In this document: in pieces, positions 7,692 to 18,659 of the stretch
How positions within the stretch are numbered: the stretch's first letter is position 1
How the letters are laid out: the number at the start of each line of letters is the position of its first letter
NCBI RefSeq assembly: GCF_042666235.1
Contig: NZ_JBHTFQ010000002.1
Coordinates: 124,001 to 188,000 of the forward strand
Length of the DNA stretch: 64,000 bases
Direction of reading: 5' to 3'
From: Halodurantibacterium daqingensis
Lineage (GTDB): Bacteria; Pseudomonadota; Alphaproteobacteria; Rhodobacterales; Rhodobacteraceae
Program-made: the position numbers and the translations under genes
Notes under the pieces: model-generated
The model's input: only the letters and a program-made list of their open reading frames with translations
What the model was told of the DNA's origin: nothing
Databases searched by the model: none

Positions 7692-8264
7692 ATGACCGCG
7701 CCCTTTCCCCCCGCCCAGGCCGTGTGCCGCGCCGGAAGCTGGTCCGATGCCTGCGACCGGGTCGTGCTCGACTATGACGGCCGGTTCCTGCGCCGCAAGC
7801 GGCTGACAACGGCCGGGGGCGCCAGCCTTGTCGTCGATCTGCCCGAGGTGACCAGCCTGGATCATGGCGATGCCTTGCAGCTTCTGGACGGCCGCCTGAT
7901 CGAAATCGTTGCCGCCGATGAGCCGCTTCTGCAGGTGACAGGGCCGCATCTGCCGCGTCTTGCCTGGCATGTGGGCAACCGGCACACGCCCTGCCAGATC
8001 GAAGCTGACCGTCTGCTGATCCGCCAGGACCATGTGCTTGCCGGAATGCTGCGCGGGCTGGGGGCGGAACTGGTCGAGATCACCGCGCCCTTCCGTCCAG
8101 AGGGCGGCGCCTATGGACATGGGCGCACGATGGGCCACGATCACGGCCCCGGCGAACACGACCATGGCCATGGCCATGGACATGGGCGCCACAGCCATGT
8201 GCACCACCATGCCGCGCATCTGCATACCGCCGATGATCCCGACACTGCGGAGGAAGCAGATTGA
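7692..8264 (+). CDS. ureE: Urease accessory protein UreE (nickel metallochaperone)
   Basis: UreE delivers nickel to the UreDFG-apourease complex. The 190-residue protein has the N-terminal peptide-binding domain (RKRLTTAGGASLVVDLPEV) and the metal-binding domain (LAWHVGNRHTPCQIE). It ends in a long histidine-rich tail (about 145-182, many HG/HD/HH repeats) that can store several nickel ions. I chose the ATG at 7692: the GGAGG site is 5 bases before it, but only 2 bases before the alternative ATG at 7689. Its stop overlaps the ureF start. Confidence 0.94.
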   Translation: MTAPFPPAQAVCRAGSWSDACDRVVLDYDGRFLRRKRLTTAGGASLVVDLPEVTSLDHGDALQLLDGRLIEIVAADEPLLQVTGPHLPRLAWHVGNRHTPCQIEADRLLIRQDHVLAGMLRGLGAELVEITAPFRPEGGAYGHGRTMGHDHGPGEHDHGHGHGHGRHSHVHHHAAHLHTADDPDTAEEAD

Positions 8265-8908
8265 GGCAGGCGGAAGCTGGCGCGGCCCTGACGCTGGTTC
8301 AGTGGCTGTCTCCGGCTTTTCCGGTTGGGGGCTATGCCTATTCTCATGGGCTTGAATGGGCCATCAGCGCGGGCGAGATAGGCAACGCGGCAGACCTTCG
8401 GGCCTGGCTGGAGGATGCGCTGCGGTTCGGGGCAGGGCGATCAGACGCGGTGCTGCTGGCGCATGCGCTGGGTGAGGGCGCCGATTATCCGGCCCTCGCT
8501 GCCCTGGCCGAGGCGCTGGCGCCGTCGCGCGAACGACTGACCGAGACGCTGGATCAGGGGCGCGCGTTCCTGCAGGTCATCAACGCCTTGCAGGGACGGG
8601 AGTGGCCGGAGATGCCCTATCCGGTGGCGCTTGGTGCGGCGGCGCGCGATCTCGGGCTGCCGCCCGCGCAGATCGTTGCGCAGTATCTGCACGCTTTTGC
8701 CTCCAACCTCGTGCAGGGGGCGGTGCGGTTTGTGCCGCTGGGCCAGACCGAAGGGCAGGGCGTTCTGGCCGCGCTCCATCCGCTGATGCTTGAGGTTGCG
8801 GCCGAAGCTTGCGAGACTGCTCTTGACGAACTGGGGGGCGCGGCCCTGCGTCTCGATCTGGCCGCCATGCGACACGAAACCATGGAAGTAAGGATTTTCA
8901 GGACATGA
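8261..8908 (+). CDS. ureF: Urease accessory protein UreF
   Basis: UreF joins UreD and UreG in the complex that activates urease and is thought to control the GTPase step. The 215-residue, mostly helical protein carries the signature LVQWLSPAFPVGGYAYSHGL near the N-terminus and ASNLVQGAVRFVPLGQTEGQ later. It starts at a TTG that overlaps the ureE stop (TTGA) and has GGAGG upstream inside ureE. The 3' end overlaps ureG by an ATGA. No ATG start in this frame fits the conserved N-terminus. Confidence 0.94.
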   Translation: MRQAEAGAALTLVQWLSPAFPVGGYAYSHGLEWAISAGEIGNAADLRAWLEDALRFGAGRSDAVLLAHALGEGADYPALAALAEALAPSRERLTETLDQGRAFLQVINALQGREWPEMPYPVALGAAARDLGLPPAQIVAQYLHAFASNLVQGAVRFVPLGQTEGQGVLAALHPLMLEVAAEACETALDELGGAALRLDLAAMRHETMEVRIFRT

Positions 8909-9528
8909 CAAGCCCGCATGGACCCCTTCGCATCGGCATCGGCGGCCCTGTCGGCGCCGGGAAAACCACCCTGACCGCGGCGCTCTGCCGCGCGCTGCGC
9001 GATCGTTTCTCGGTCGCGGTGATCACCAACGACATCTATACGCGCGAGGATGCCGAATTCCTGATGCGGGCGCAGGCGCTGCCGCTTGAACGGATCCGCG
9101 GTGTGGAAACCGGCGGTTGCCCGCACACTGCCATCCGCGAGGATGCAAGCATCAACCTTGCCGCCATTGCCGACCTGCGCCGCGATTTCCCCGATCTGGA
9201 TGTGATCCTGATCGAATCCGGCGGAGACAATCTGGCCGCGACATTCAGCCCCGAACTCGCCGACCTGACCATCTATGTCATCGACACGGCAGCGGGGCAG
9301 GACATTCCTCGCAAGAAGGGGCCGGGGCTGACGCGCTCCGACCTGCTGGTGATCAACAAGGTCGATCTGGCGCCACATGTCGGCGTGGACCCGGATCTGT
9401 TGCGCAGCGATGCGGCGGCGGCAAGGGGTGCGCGTCCCTTCGTCATGGCAAGCCTGCGTAACGGCGAGGGCCTGGCCGAGATCGTGGCGTTCATCGAACA
9501 TGCGGGCGCGCTGGGCGAAACCGTCTGA
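8905..9528 (+). CDS. ureG: Urease accessory GTPase UreG
   Basis: UreG is a SIMIBI-class GTPase whose GTP hydrolysis powers nickel insertion into urease. The 207-residue protein shows the P-loop GIGGPVGAGKTTL at residues 11-23, the nickel-binding CPH motif in VETGGCPHTAIRED, the ESGGDN switch region, and the guanine-specificity motif NKVD. It is the last ure gene in this cluster. A hairpin follows before the convergent ABC transporter genes. Confidence 0.97.
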   Translation: MTSPHGPLRIGIGGPVGAGKTTLTAALCRALRDRFSVAVITNDIYTREDAEFLMRAQALPLERIRGVETGGCPHTAIREDASINLAAIADLRRDFPDLDVILIESGGDNLAATFSPELADLTIYVIDTAAGQDIPRKKGPGLTRSDLLVINKVDLAPHVGVDPDLLRSDAAAARGARPFVMASLRNGEGLAEIVAFIEHAGALGETV

Positions 9529-9572
9529 TCCGGCGCGACCGGGGTTTCGCGGCGAAAGACTGTGCGTGCCAG

Positions 9573-9590
9573 CCTGCGGGCCGCCGCAGG
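9573..9590. terminator. Hairpin between ureG and the ABC operon
   Basis: A 7-bp perfect inverted repeat (9573-9579 with 9584-9590, loop GCCG) lies in the 154-base convergent gap. It has no T-run and is a plausible shared terminator for ureG and for the ABC ATPase gene. Confidence 0.35.
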
Positions 9591-9682
9591 ATGAACCCGG
9601 ACGCCGTGCCGGGCGCGCGAGATCTTCGCCACGGTCCGAGCGGATCCTGATGCGTCAGTCCGGCCAGCGCACGGGGCGCGGG

Positions 9683-10735
9683 CTAGTCTGCCAGCACCAT
9701 CAGATCGCGCGCGTTCAGGAAGACCGTTGCCGGCGCGCCCACCGCAGGGGGCGGGCTGTCCGGCGAATTGAATGTGTCGAGCGACAGCCGCGCGTCGCCA
9801 ACCTGCACCCTGATCCGGATGACCGAGCCAAGAAAATGCACCTCGACGATCTCTCCGGCCAAGGCCAGATCGCGCCCGCCGTGGGGCGCAAGCGACAAGG
9901 CTTCGGGCCGCAGTGCAAGTGTCACCCGGCGGTTGTCGGGCAGGGGGCGGCCCAGATCCACCAGGTCGGGGCCCAACCGCAGCCGGCCTGCGGCTGCATC
10001 GGCAACCTCGGCCTCGATCAGGTTGAGCGTGCCGACAAAGCTCGCGACAAAGCGCGTCGTGGGCCGGTTGTAAATCTCGAACGGTGGTGCGACCTGATCT
10101 GCGACGCCATTGTTCATCACCACGATGCGGTCGGACATCGACAGCGCCTCTTCCTGATCGTGGGTCACATAGATCGTGGTGATGCCCAGCTTGCGCTGGA
10201 TCGAGCGGATCTCTTCGCGCAGGCTGACCCGGATCTTGGCATCAAGCGCCGAGAGCGGTTCGTCCAGCAGCAGCACCTGCGGGCGCACCGCAAGCGCGCG
10301 CGCCAGTGCCACGCGCTGCTGTTGACCCCCCGAAAGCTGGAAGGGATAGCGGGCGCCGAAATCGGCAAGGCCCACGATCGCCAGCATCTCGGCCACGCGC
10401 GACGCCCGCCCGGCGCGCGGCACGCCGGCGACGCGCAGGCCAAAGCCCACGTTGTCGGCGACGGTCAGGTTGGGAAACAGCGCATAGCTTTGAAACACCA
10501 TGCCGATGTTGCGCTGGTTCGGGCGCAGGCGCACCACATCGCGACCATCAATCCGGATCGTGCCGGCGCTTGGCACCTCGAACCCGGCCACCATGCGCAG
10601 CGTCGTTGTCTTGCCGCAGCCCGACGGCCCGAGGAACGAGATGAATTCGCCCTTTTCGACGCTGAGGTTGAAATCCTTCACGACCTGCGTGGCGCCGAAG
10701 CTCTTGGACAGGTTGGAGATATCGAGAAAGCCCAT
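9683..10735 (-). CDS. ABC importer ATP-binding protein (PotA/FbpC/PhnT-type)
   Basis: This is the ATPase of the importer encoded at 9.7-13.6 kb. The 350-residue protein has Walker A LGPSGCGKTT (about 34-43), the Q-loop in GMVFQSYALFPN, the signature LSGGQQQRVALARAL, Walker B VLLLDEPLSALD and the H-loop THDQEEAL. A C-terminal TOBE-type regulatory region lies from about 245. It belongs to the group that serves spermidine/putrescine, ferric iron, sulfate or 2-aminoethylphosphonate importers; the substrate cannot be read from this subunit. It is the last gene of the operon, 3 bases after the second permease. Confidence 0.9.
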   Translation of the reverse strand: MGFLDISNLSKSFGATQVVKDFNLSVEKGEFISFLGPSGCGKTTTLRMVAGFEVPSAGTIRIDGRDVVRLRPNQRNIGMVFQSYALFPNLTVADNVGFGLRVAGVPRAGRASRVAEMLAIVGLADFGARYPFQLSGGQQQRVALARALAVRPQVLLLDEPLSALDAKIRVSLREEIRSIQRKLGITTIYVTHDQEEALSMSDRIVVMNNGVADQVAPPFEIYNRPTTRFVASFVGTLNLIEAEVADAAAGRLRLGPDLVDLGRPLPDNRRVTLALRPEALSLAPHGGRDLALAGEIVEVHFLGSVIRIRVQVGDARLSLDTFNSPDSPPPAVGAPATVFLNARDLMVLAD

Positions 10736-10738
10736 GGA

Positions 10739-11527
10739 TCAGCGCCTGACCTGTGTATGTTTCGAAAAGCGGGTCACAAGCTGGATCAGTCCCATGCAGA
10801 TCCAGGTGATCGAGAAGGCAATCACCGCAAGTGCCGCCGGTTCATAGGCGCGGTTGGCGCCGATAAGCTGCAGGTAGGGGCCGAAGGCGGGCCGGTTCAG
10901 AAGTGCTGCCAGCACGAATTCCCCGATCACGATGGCAAAGGTCAGAAAGGCGCCCGACAGCACTGCCACAAGCACATTCGGCAGGATCACCCGCGCCATG
11001 ATCGTCACCCAGCCCGCACCCAGGCTTTGCGCGGCCTCCGTCAGGCTGCGGATGTCGATCGCGCGCAGGCCGGTATCGACCGCACGATACATATAGGGCA
11101 GCGACAGTGTCGCGTAGCCCATCATCAGAAGGAAGTTGGTGCCCGTCGCCGTCCCCGTCAGCGGCAGGAAGGACGACGTGTTGTACATCCGGATGTAGCC
11201 GAAGACGATCACGATGGGCGGAATGACCAGCGGTAACAGCGTGATGAACTCGACGACGGGGCGCAGCCGCGGAAGCTTTAGCCGCACCCAATAGGCCGTG
11301 GGCACCACGATCAGCACGCCGACGATGATCGTGCAGAGGGCCATCACCACCGAATAGGTGAAGGTCTGCTGAAAACGCGGATCGCCGAGAACCACGCGAT
11401 AGGCGTCAAGGCTGTATTCCCCGCGCCGCATCCGCAGCGAAAACTCGATCGTGCCGATCAGCGGCAGGAAGAAGTAGATCAGCCCGAAGGCCAGCGCCAC
11501 CCAGGCGGCGATCCGTTGCGCCGTCAT
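10739..11527 (-). CDS. ABC importer permease, second subunit (PotC-like)
   Basis: This inner-membrane subunit has about six transmembrane helices, starting with a helix at about residues 7-27. The coupling motif (EAAQSLGAGWVTIMARVILP, about 180-200) contacts the ATPase and is typical of binding-protein-dependent transporters. I chose the ATG at 11527 (MTAQRIAAWVALAFG), giving 262 residues. It overlaps the upstream permease stop by 4 bases. The longer reading frame to 11845 runs antisense-like through the first permease without membrane character and is rejected. Confidence 0.9.
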   Translation of the reverse strand: MTAQRIAAWVALAFGLIYFFLPLIGTIEFSLRMRRGEYSLDAYRVVLGDPRFQQTFTYSVVMALCTIIVGVLIVVPTAYWVRLKLPRLRPVVEFITLLPLVIPPIVIVFGYIRMYNTSSFLPLTGTATGTNFLLMMGYATLSLPYMYRAVDTGLRAIDIRSLTEAAQSLGAGWVTIMARVILPNVLVAVLSGAFLTFAIVIGEFVLAALLNRPAFGPYLQLIGANRAYEPAALAVIAFSITWICMGLIQLVTRFSKHTQVRR

Positions 11528-12396
11528 CTTGTCCACCGTTCGCTGCGCGCCCGAAGCACGACATAGATCAGATTGGCGATGCCGGTCACCACGATCATCC
11601 CGAAGGCAAGCGCATAGCCCAGATGCGGATCCTGCAGCACATCGCCCCGGATCTGGGCAAAGAGCAGGATCGGCACGATCGACAGCGAGGATCCGGTCAG
11701 CGCAAAGGCCGTCGCAACGGCACCGAAGGCATTGGCGAACAGCAGCGCGAATGTGCCCAGCAATGTCGGCCAGAGGATCGGAAAGGCGACGATGCGCCAG
11801 TATTGCGCCCCCGAGGCGCCGAGGATCGAGGCTGCTTCGCGCCATTCCCGTTTCAGCCCGTCAAGGGCGGGCGTGACGATCAGGATCATCAGCGGGATCT
11901 GGAAGAACAGGTAGGTGACGGTCAGCCCGAAGAACGACAGTAGGTTGAAGCCCATCGCATAGATGTTGATCCCGAACCAGTCGCGCAGAAGGATCGTCAC
12001 CAGCCCCAGCCGTCCCAGGGTCGCGAGGAAGGCGAAGGCCAGCGGAACTCCCGCAAAGTTCGAAGCGACACCGGAGAAGGTCAGCAGCGGCCCCCGGATC
12101 CAGCGCGGAAGGCCCCCCAGCGTCACCGCCGCCGCAATGGCAAAGCCGATCACGCAGCCAAGGAAGGCCGAGGCAAAGCTGATCCGGATCGAAATCCAGT
12201 AGGAGGCGATGATCGAAGGCGTCCAGAGGTTGGCAAGGTTCTGAAGCGTGAATTCGCCCTGCGGGTTGCGGAAGGCGCCCGCCACGATATGCATCGTCGG
12301 CCACAGCAGAAACAGGATTGCGAAGGCGGCAAAGGGCAGAACGCCCAGCCAGTGCAGCGGAAGCTGTCGGCGCGTTCTGGCGGCGGAAACGTCCAT
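11524..12396 (-). CDS. ABC importer permease, first subunit (PotB-like)
   Basis: The 290-residue inner-membrane protein has six hydrophobic helices: the first at about residues 17-40, then a cluster from 65 to 280. Its coupling loop reads REAASILGASGAQYWRIVAFPILWP, characteristic of this superfamily. It pairs with the second permease to form the translocation channel. It is preceded by a strong hairpin separating it from the binding-protein gene. Its stop overlaps the next start. Confidence 0.9.
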   Translation of the reverse strand: MDVSAARTRRQLPLHWLGVLPFAAFAILFLLWPTMHIVAGAFRNPQGEFTLQNLANLWTPSIIASYWISIRISFASAFLGCVIGFAIAAAVTLGGLPRWIRGPLLTFSGVASNFAGVPLAFAFLATLGRLGLVTILLRDWFGINIYAMGFNLLSFFGLTVTYLFFQIPLMILIVTPALDGLKREWREAASILGASGAQYWRIVAFPILWPTLLGTFALLFANAFGAVATAFALTGSSLSIVPILLFAQIRGDVLQDPHLGYALAFGMIVVTGIANLIYVVLRARSERWTR

Positions 12397-12411
12397 CCGT
12401 ACCTCGTGCTT

Positions 12412-12446
12412 GAAACGAAAACCCGCCCCGCAGATGCGGGGCGGGC
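12412..12446 (-). terminator. Intercistronic hairpin with T-tract after the binding-protein gene
   Basis: 10-bp perfect arms (12422-12431 with 12436-12445, loop of 4) are followed on the minus strand by TTTTCGTTTC. It lies between the binding-protein stop and the first permease start. This looks like a partial intrinsic terminator that lets the binding protein be made in excess over the membrane parts. Confidence 0.75.
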
Positions 12447-12460
12447 CTGAAGGCAGGGGC

Positions 12461-13567
12461 TTATTGCACGTTTGCGCCGACGACCTGGTCCCAGCCGCCG
12501 GTAATCACGGCCTTCGTGGCTTCCTGCTCGTCCAGCGTCGGGAAGACGGCGGCTTCATAGGCCTCGGCCGGCGGCAGCGCTTCCATCAGGTCGTTGGGAA
12601 TCACGCCGCGCTGGGCAAGATCGTTGAAGCGGATCGGGTGGCAATAGCCGGCAAGCCAGCCAAGCTGACCTTCGTCCGAATAAAGATACTCCATCCAGAG
12701 CTTCGCGGCGTTCGGATGCGGCGCATAGGCGCTGATCGCCTGCACATAGACGCCGGCCACCACGCCCGATGCCGGCACCACCACTTCGACCGGCGGGTTG
12801 CCGGCCAGCGTGTCGCGGCTGGACAGCGCGTTATAGTCCCACTGGATCACGATCGGGGTCGCGCCCTGCGCCAGCGTGCCGGCCTTGCCGATCACCGGCA
12901 CGAAGTTGCCGGCCTGATTCAGTTCGGCAAAGAACTCGAGCCCGGCCTGGCCGGCGGCCTCGCCGGCTTCGGCGCCGCGTGCGAGGCCTGCCGCCTGCAC
13001 CGCAAGGATCGCCTGGTTCGAGGCGCGCGGATCACCCGCCAGCGCGACGGAATTGGCATATTCGGGCTTGAGCAGGTCTTCCCAGTCCTGCGGGATCTCG
13101 TCCACGAGATCGGTGTTCACCGCAAAGGCCAGCACGCCGTAATAGTCGCCATACCAGTAGCCCTCGGCATCCTTGGCGGCATCGGGGATCGTATCCCAGG
13201 TCGAGACCTTGTAGGGCTGGATCAGGCCTTCTTCCTTGGCGGCCGGGCCGAAGGCAAAGCCGACGTCGATCACATCTGGCGCCTGCGGGCCGGTGTTGTT
13301 GCGGTTTGCACGGATCGCCTCAAGCTCATCGGCCGAGCCTGCGTCGGGGTTCAGTTCATTGATGGTCAGGAACGGATATTTTTCCTTGAAGCCCTGGATC
13401 ACGGCGCCATAGCCGCACCAGTCATGCGGCAGGGCGATGGTGGTCAGCATGCCCTCGGCGCGCGCGCCCTCGATCAACTCGTCCATGCTCTGGGCCGAAA
13501 CGATCGACGTCGTCGCCAACAGCGCCGAGACCGAGGCGCCGACAAGGCGGTTGATGGTGCTAGTCAT
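12461..13567 (-). CDS. ABC importer periplasmic substrate-binding protein
   Basis: The 368-residue protein starts with a Sec signal peptide (hydrophobic stretch about 8-22, cleavage near VSAQ at about 24-26). A bilobed class II binding-protein sequence follows, with PDVIDVGFAFGPAAKEEG and GYWYGDYYGVLAFAVN. The family resembles iron(III)/polyamine/phosphonate binding proteins (SBP_bac_6/8 type). The ligand cannot be inferred. I chose the ATG at 13567, which has GGGGAGA upstream. It is the first gene of the four-gene importer operon. Confidence 0.88.
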   Translation of the reverse strand: MTSTINRLVGASVSALLATTSIVSAQSMDELIEGARAEGMLTTIALPHDWCGYGAVIQGFKEKYPFLTINELNPDAGSADELEAIRANRNNTGPQAPDVIDVGFAFGPAAKEEGLIQPYKVSTWDTIPDAAKDAEGYWYGDYYGVLAFAVNTDLVDEIPQDWEDLLKPEYANSVALAGDPRASNQAILAVQAAGLARGAEAGEAAGQAGLEFFAELNQAGNFVPVIGKAGTLAQGATPIVIQWDYNALSSRDTLAGNPPVEVVVPASGVVAGVYVQAISAYAPHPNAAKLWMEYLYSDEGQLGWLAGYCHPIRFNDLAQRGVIPNDLMEALPPAEAYEAAVFPTLDEQEATKAVITGGWDQVVGANVQ

Positions 13568-13895
13568 GAAATATCTCCCCTGGGGTTTCGGCAGCCGCAG
13601 GTTTCGCTGGCCGCACGCGCCGCTGTTAGTGGTCTTTTGTAACCTGCATGTGACAGTAACCCCCAAGCCAAATCAAGGACTTTGCTTCTTCATCCTGTGG
13701 TTGCAAGTCCGCGAGGCGCCGCGATCTCCGTTGCCGAACAGAGCGACCTTTCTGCCCGCAAGGGCGCCTCGAAATCGGGCAGAGGAGAAAAACGGCGGTC
13801 TAAAGACATCAAATGCATCCGCAAGCAGCCTTGCTTGAGAGCCGATCTGCCACATTTGGCGCGGGAGGTATCCGATCACCAGCCAGAGGTGCGCC
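13568..13895. other. Gene-free divergent control region
   Basis: These 328 bases lie between the importer operon and the small plus-strand gene. They should hold promoters for both. I see 9-base inverted arms around 13712-13720 and 13763-13771 (CGAGGCGCC/GGCGCCTCG) with a long spacer, and nothing else I can name. No coding frame is convincing. Confidence 0.4.
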
Positions 13896-14096
13896 ATGAT
13901 CGAACTTGTCTTTGTCGTCTGCCTGAGCGCGTCGCCGCAGAACTGCGAAGAGCGCAGCCTGCTTTACAGCGACATGTCCCCCGCCGCCTGTTCGATGCGG
14001 GCACAGCCCGTTCTTGCGGACTGGATCAATTCTCATCCGCGCTGGACAATCGCCGGATGGAAGTGCCAGGCGCTGCGCAAGGACCGCAGCGCCTGA
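13896..14096 (+). CDS. Small cysteine-containing protein of unknown function
   Basis: The 66-residue ORF has a GAGGTG ribosome-binding site 5 bases before the ATG. The start MIELVFVVCLSA is hydrophobic and could be a short signal or anchor. The remainder has paired cysteines (QNCEER, AACSM, WKCQA) and the segment WINSHPRWTIAGWKC near the end. This looks like a small exported or periplasmic protein. I recognise no named family. It converges on acnA, with a bidirectional hairpin between them. Confidence 0.6.
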   Translation: MIELVFVVCLSASPQNCEERSLLYSDMSPAACSMRAQPVLADWINSHPRWTIAGWKCQALRKDRSA

Positions 14097-14098
14097 AG

Positions 14099-14124
14099 CG
14101 GGCCCGCCCGGCAGGGCAGGCCCG
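14099..14124. terminator. Bidirectional hairpin between the small ORF and acnA
   Basis: 11-bp arms (14099-14109 with 14114-14124, one wobble position, 4-base loop) lie between two convergent stops. There is no T-run. It probably terminates both transcripts. Confidence 0.5.
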
Positions 14125-14130
14125 GTCCGA

Positions 14131-16845
<2,715 letters not shown>

Positions 16846-17059
16846 GGATGGCTCCCTTGGCATGGACAGGGGTCTTGCTGGCCTGCTCTTGCCTGATCGC
16901 GCGTTCCGGATCAAGGGGGGAGGGCCGAATTTGTATACCATTGTGCACTGAATTTTGCGCTTGGCCCTGTGGCGCAACGGGAACACTAACAAAACCTTGA
17001 TTGGCAAAGGCCCCGGGGCGGGGCTAGCAAGGGGAAAAAACCGCAAGGGGGGCGCTTTC

Positions 17060-17770
17060 ATGCGCGTGATCATTGGCGCAGCACTGGGGCTTTTGCTGGG
17101 CACGGCAGGGCTTGTCGCCGAGGAAAACCCGGTGGTGATCGAGCTTTACACCTCACAGGGTTGTTCGGCCTGCCCACCGGCCGATGCCCTGCTGGAGCGG
17201 CTTGCAGACCATCGTGACGTGATCGCGCTCGCGCTCCATGTCGATTACTGGGATTACATCGGCTGGGCAGATGCCTTCGCGCAGCCGGGCTTCACCGAGC
17301 GGCAGAAAGGATATGCCCGCGCCGTCGGCGACCGCGCGATCTATACGCCGCAGATGATCGTCGGCGGCACCGACCGGATCGAAGGCTTCCGGCCCATCCA
17401 GCTGGCCGATCTGATCACGGCCCATCGCGACCGCGCGCAGCCGGTGCAACTGGCCCTGACGCGGGAAGCGGAGGATCAGGTGCGCATCCGGCTCGCGCCC
17501 GCGCCGTCCGCCGAGCCCGACGCCGGGAAGGTCGCGCTGGTCCAGCTTGTTCGCTACAAGCCGAAGGAAACCGTCACCATTGCGCGCGGCGAAAACGCGG
17601 GGCGCACCGTGACCTACCACAACATCGTCACGCTCTGGGAAACCATCGCCCGCTGGGATGGCGCGGCGCCGCTCGAGATGCTGGCGCGCGTGGAGGGAGA
17701 TCAGCCGGTGGTGATCATCGTCCAGCGTGAAGGGTTCGGCCCGGTGATCGGCGCCGCGCGTCTGCCCTGA
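17060..17770 (+). CDS. Exported DUF1223 family protein
   Basis: The 236-residue protein begins with a signal peptide (VIIGAALGLLLGTAGLVA). It then shows the diagnostic VIELYTSQGCSACPPADALLERLA segment with a CxxC pair, and LHVDYWDYIGWADAFAQP. The N-terminal half resembles a thioredoxin fold, so a periplasmic redox role is plausible, but the family is uncharacterised as far as I know. I chose the ATG at 17060 so that the signal peptide is at the start. It is divergent from acnA, an arrangement I believe is common in this family of bacteria. Confidence 0.85.
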   Translation: MRVIIGAALGLLLGTAGLVAEENPVVIELYTSQGCSACPPADALLERLADHRDVIALALHVDYWDYIGWADAFAQPGFTERQKGYARAVGDRAIYTPQMIVGGTDRIEGFRPIQLADLITAHRDRAQPVQLALTREAEDQVRIRLAPAPSAEPDAGKVALVQLVRYKPKETVTIARGENAGRTVTYHNIVTLWETIARWDGAAPLEMLARVEGDQPVVIIVQREGFGPVIGAARLP

Positions 17771-17774
17771 GGCG

Positions 17775-18650
17775 TCAGGCTTTCCAGCGCCGGTGGATCC
17801 AGAACCACTGTTCGGGCCGGTTGCGGACCCGGGCGGCAAGGCTGTCGTTGAGTGCCTGGGTCATCGTCACCGGATCACCATGTGGCACGGGGGCTTCCAT
17901 CTCGACGACAAAGCTCAGCCCGTCCGGCTGGCGTGTGGCATAGAACGGGATCAGAAGCGCGTCGTACTTCAGTGCAAGCTCGGCCGCCGACAGGGCGGTA
18001 CGCGCCGGATGGCCGAGGAAATCCAGCTGCGGGGCGCCGCTGATATGCTGGTCGATCAGCAGGACCGCCGTGCCACCATCGCGCAGGTGACGCGCGAAAC
18101 CGGCCGTGCCGCGCCGCCCCTGAGGGAAGGACTGCCCGCCGACCGATTCCATCATCCGCACGTAGTGTTCGTTGAAGAACACGTTGCGCATCGGACGGTA
18201 GAGGCCCGCGATCTCGAACCCGCGCGCGGTCAGCGCCGCGCGGGCAAAGCCGAAGTTGCCGAAATGACCGGTGACAAGGATCGCCGGCCGGCCGGCTGCC
18301 TGCGCCGCCTGAAGCGCGGCATAGCCCGGCCCCAGCGGGATGTGATCGGCCGCAGCCTGAACCAGGGATTGCGAGGCGTAGTTCTCGATCAGCATTCGTC
18401 CGGTATTGTTCGCCACCGCGCGGGCGATGCGCCGGCGTTCCCGCGGCGGCATGTCGGGAAAGACCAGCGCCAGGTTATCTTCGGCGCGGCGGATATAGCC
18501 CGCCAGCGGTGCGACAAGCCAGGCGGCCATCCAGCCCATGAGCCGCACCCGAACCCCATGAGGCAGGCGCAGTGCCAGCCAGATCAGCCCCCGGAACAAC
18601 CGGTCGGAAAGCCAGTCGCCCCAGCCGCGGCCTTCGGTTTCCTTCTGCAT
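17775..18650 (-). CDS. LpxL/HtrB-like lipid A acyltransferase family protein
   Basis: The 291-residue inner-membrane-associated protein belongs to the lauroyl/myristoyl acyltransferase family, which adds secondary acyl chains to lipid A precursors (or makes related acylated lipids). It has an N-terminal hydrophobic segment (about 20-52), then AILVTGHFGNFG and later VLLIDQH and FYATRQPDG. The catalytic motif is normally H-x4-E/D (HFGNWE in typical members); here it reads HFGNFG, with His129 present and Gly134 where the acid should be. It lies 9 bases from the DMT exporter stop side and is convergent with the DUF1223 gene. Confidence 0.8.
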   Translation of the reverse strand: MQKETEGRGWGDWLSDRLFRGLIWLALRLPHGVRVRLMGWMAAWLVAPLAGYIRRAEDNLALVFPDMPPRERRRIARAVANNTGRMLIENYASQSLVQAAADHIPLGPGYAALQAAQAAGRPAILVTGHFGNFGFARAALTARGFEIAGLYRPMRNVFFNEHYVRMMESVGGQSFPQGRRGTAGFARHLRDGGTAVLLIDQHISGAPQLDFLGHPARTALSAAELALKYDALLIPFYATRQPDGLSFVVEMEAPVPHGDPVTMTQALNDSLAARVRNRPEQWFWIHRRWKA

Positions 18651-18659
18651 CCGTCCCGC

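Noticed and set aside
9377..11236. A 619-codon plus-strand frame from inside ureG through the ABC ATPase and permease genes
   Set aside because: It overlaps three well-supported genes and shows no domain; shadow frame.
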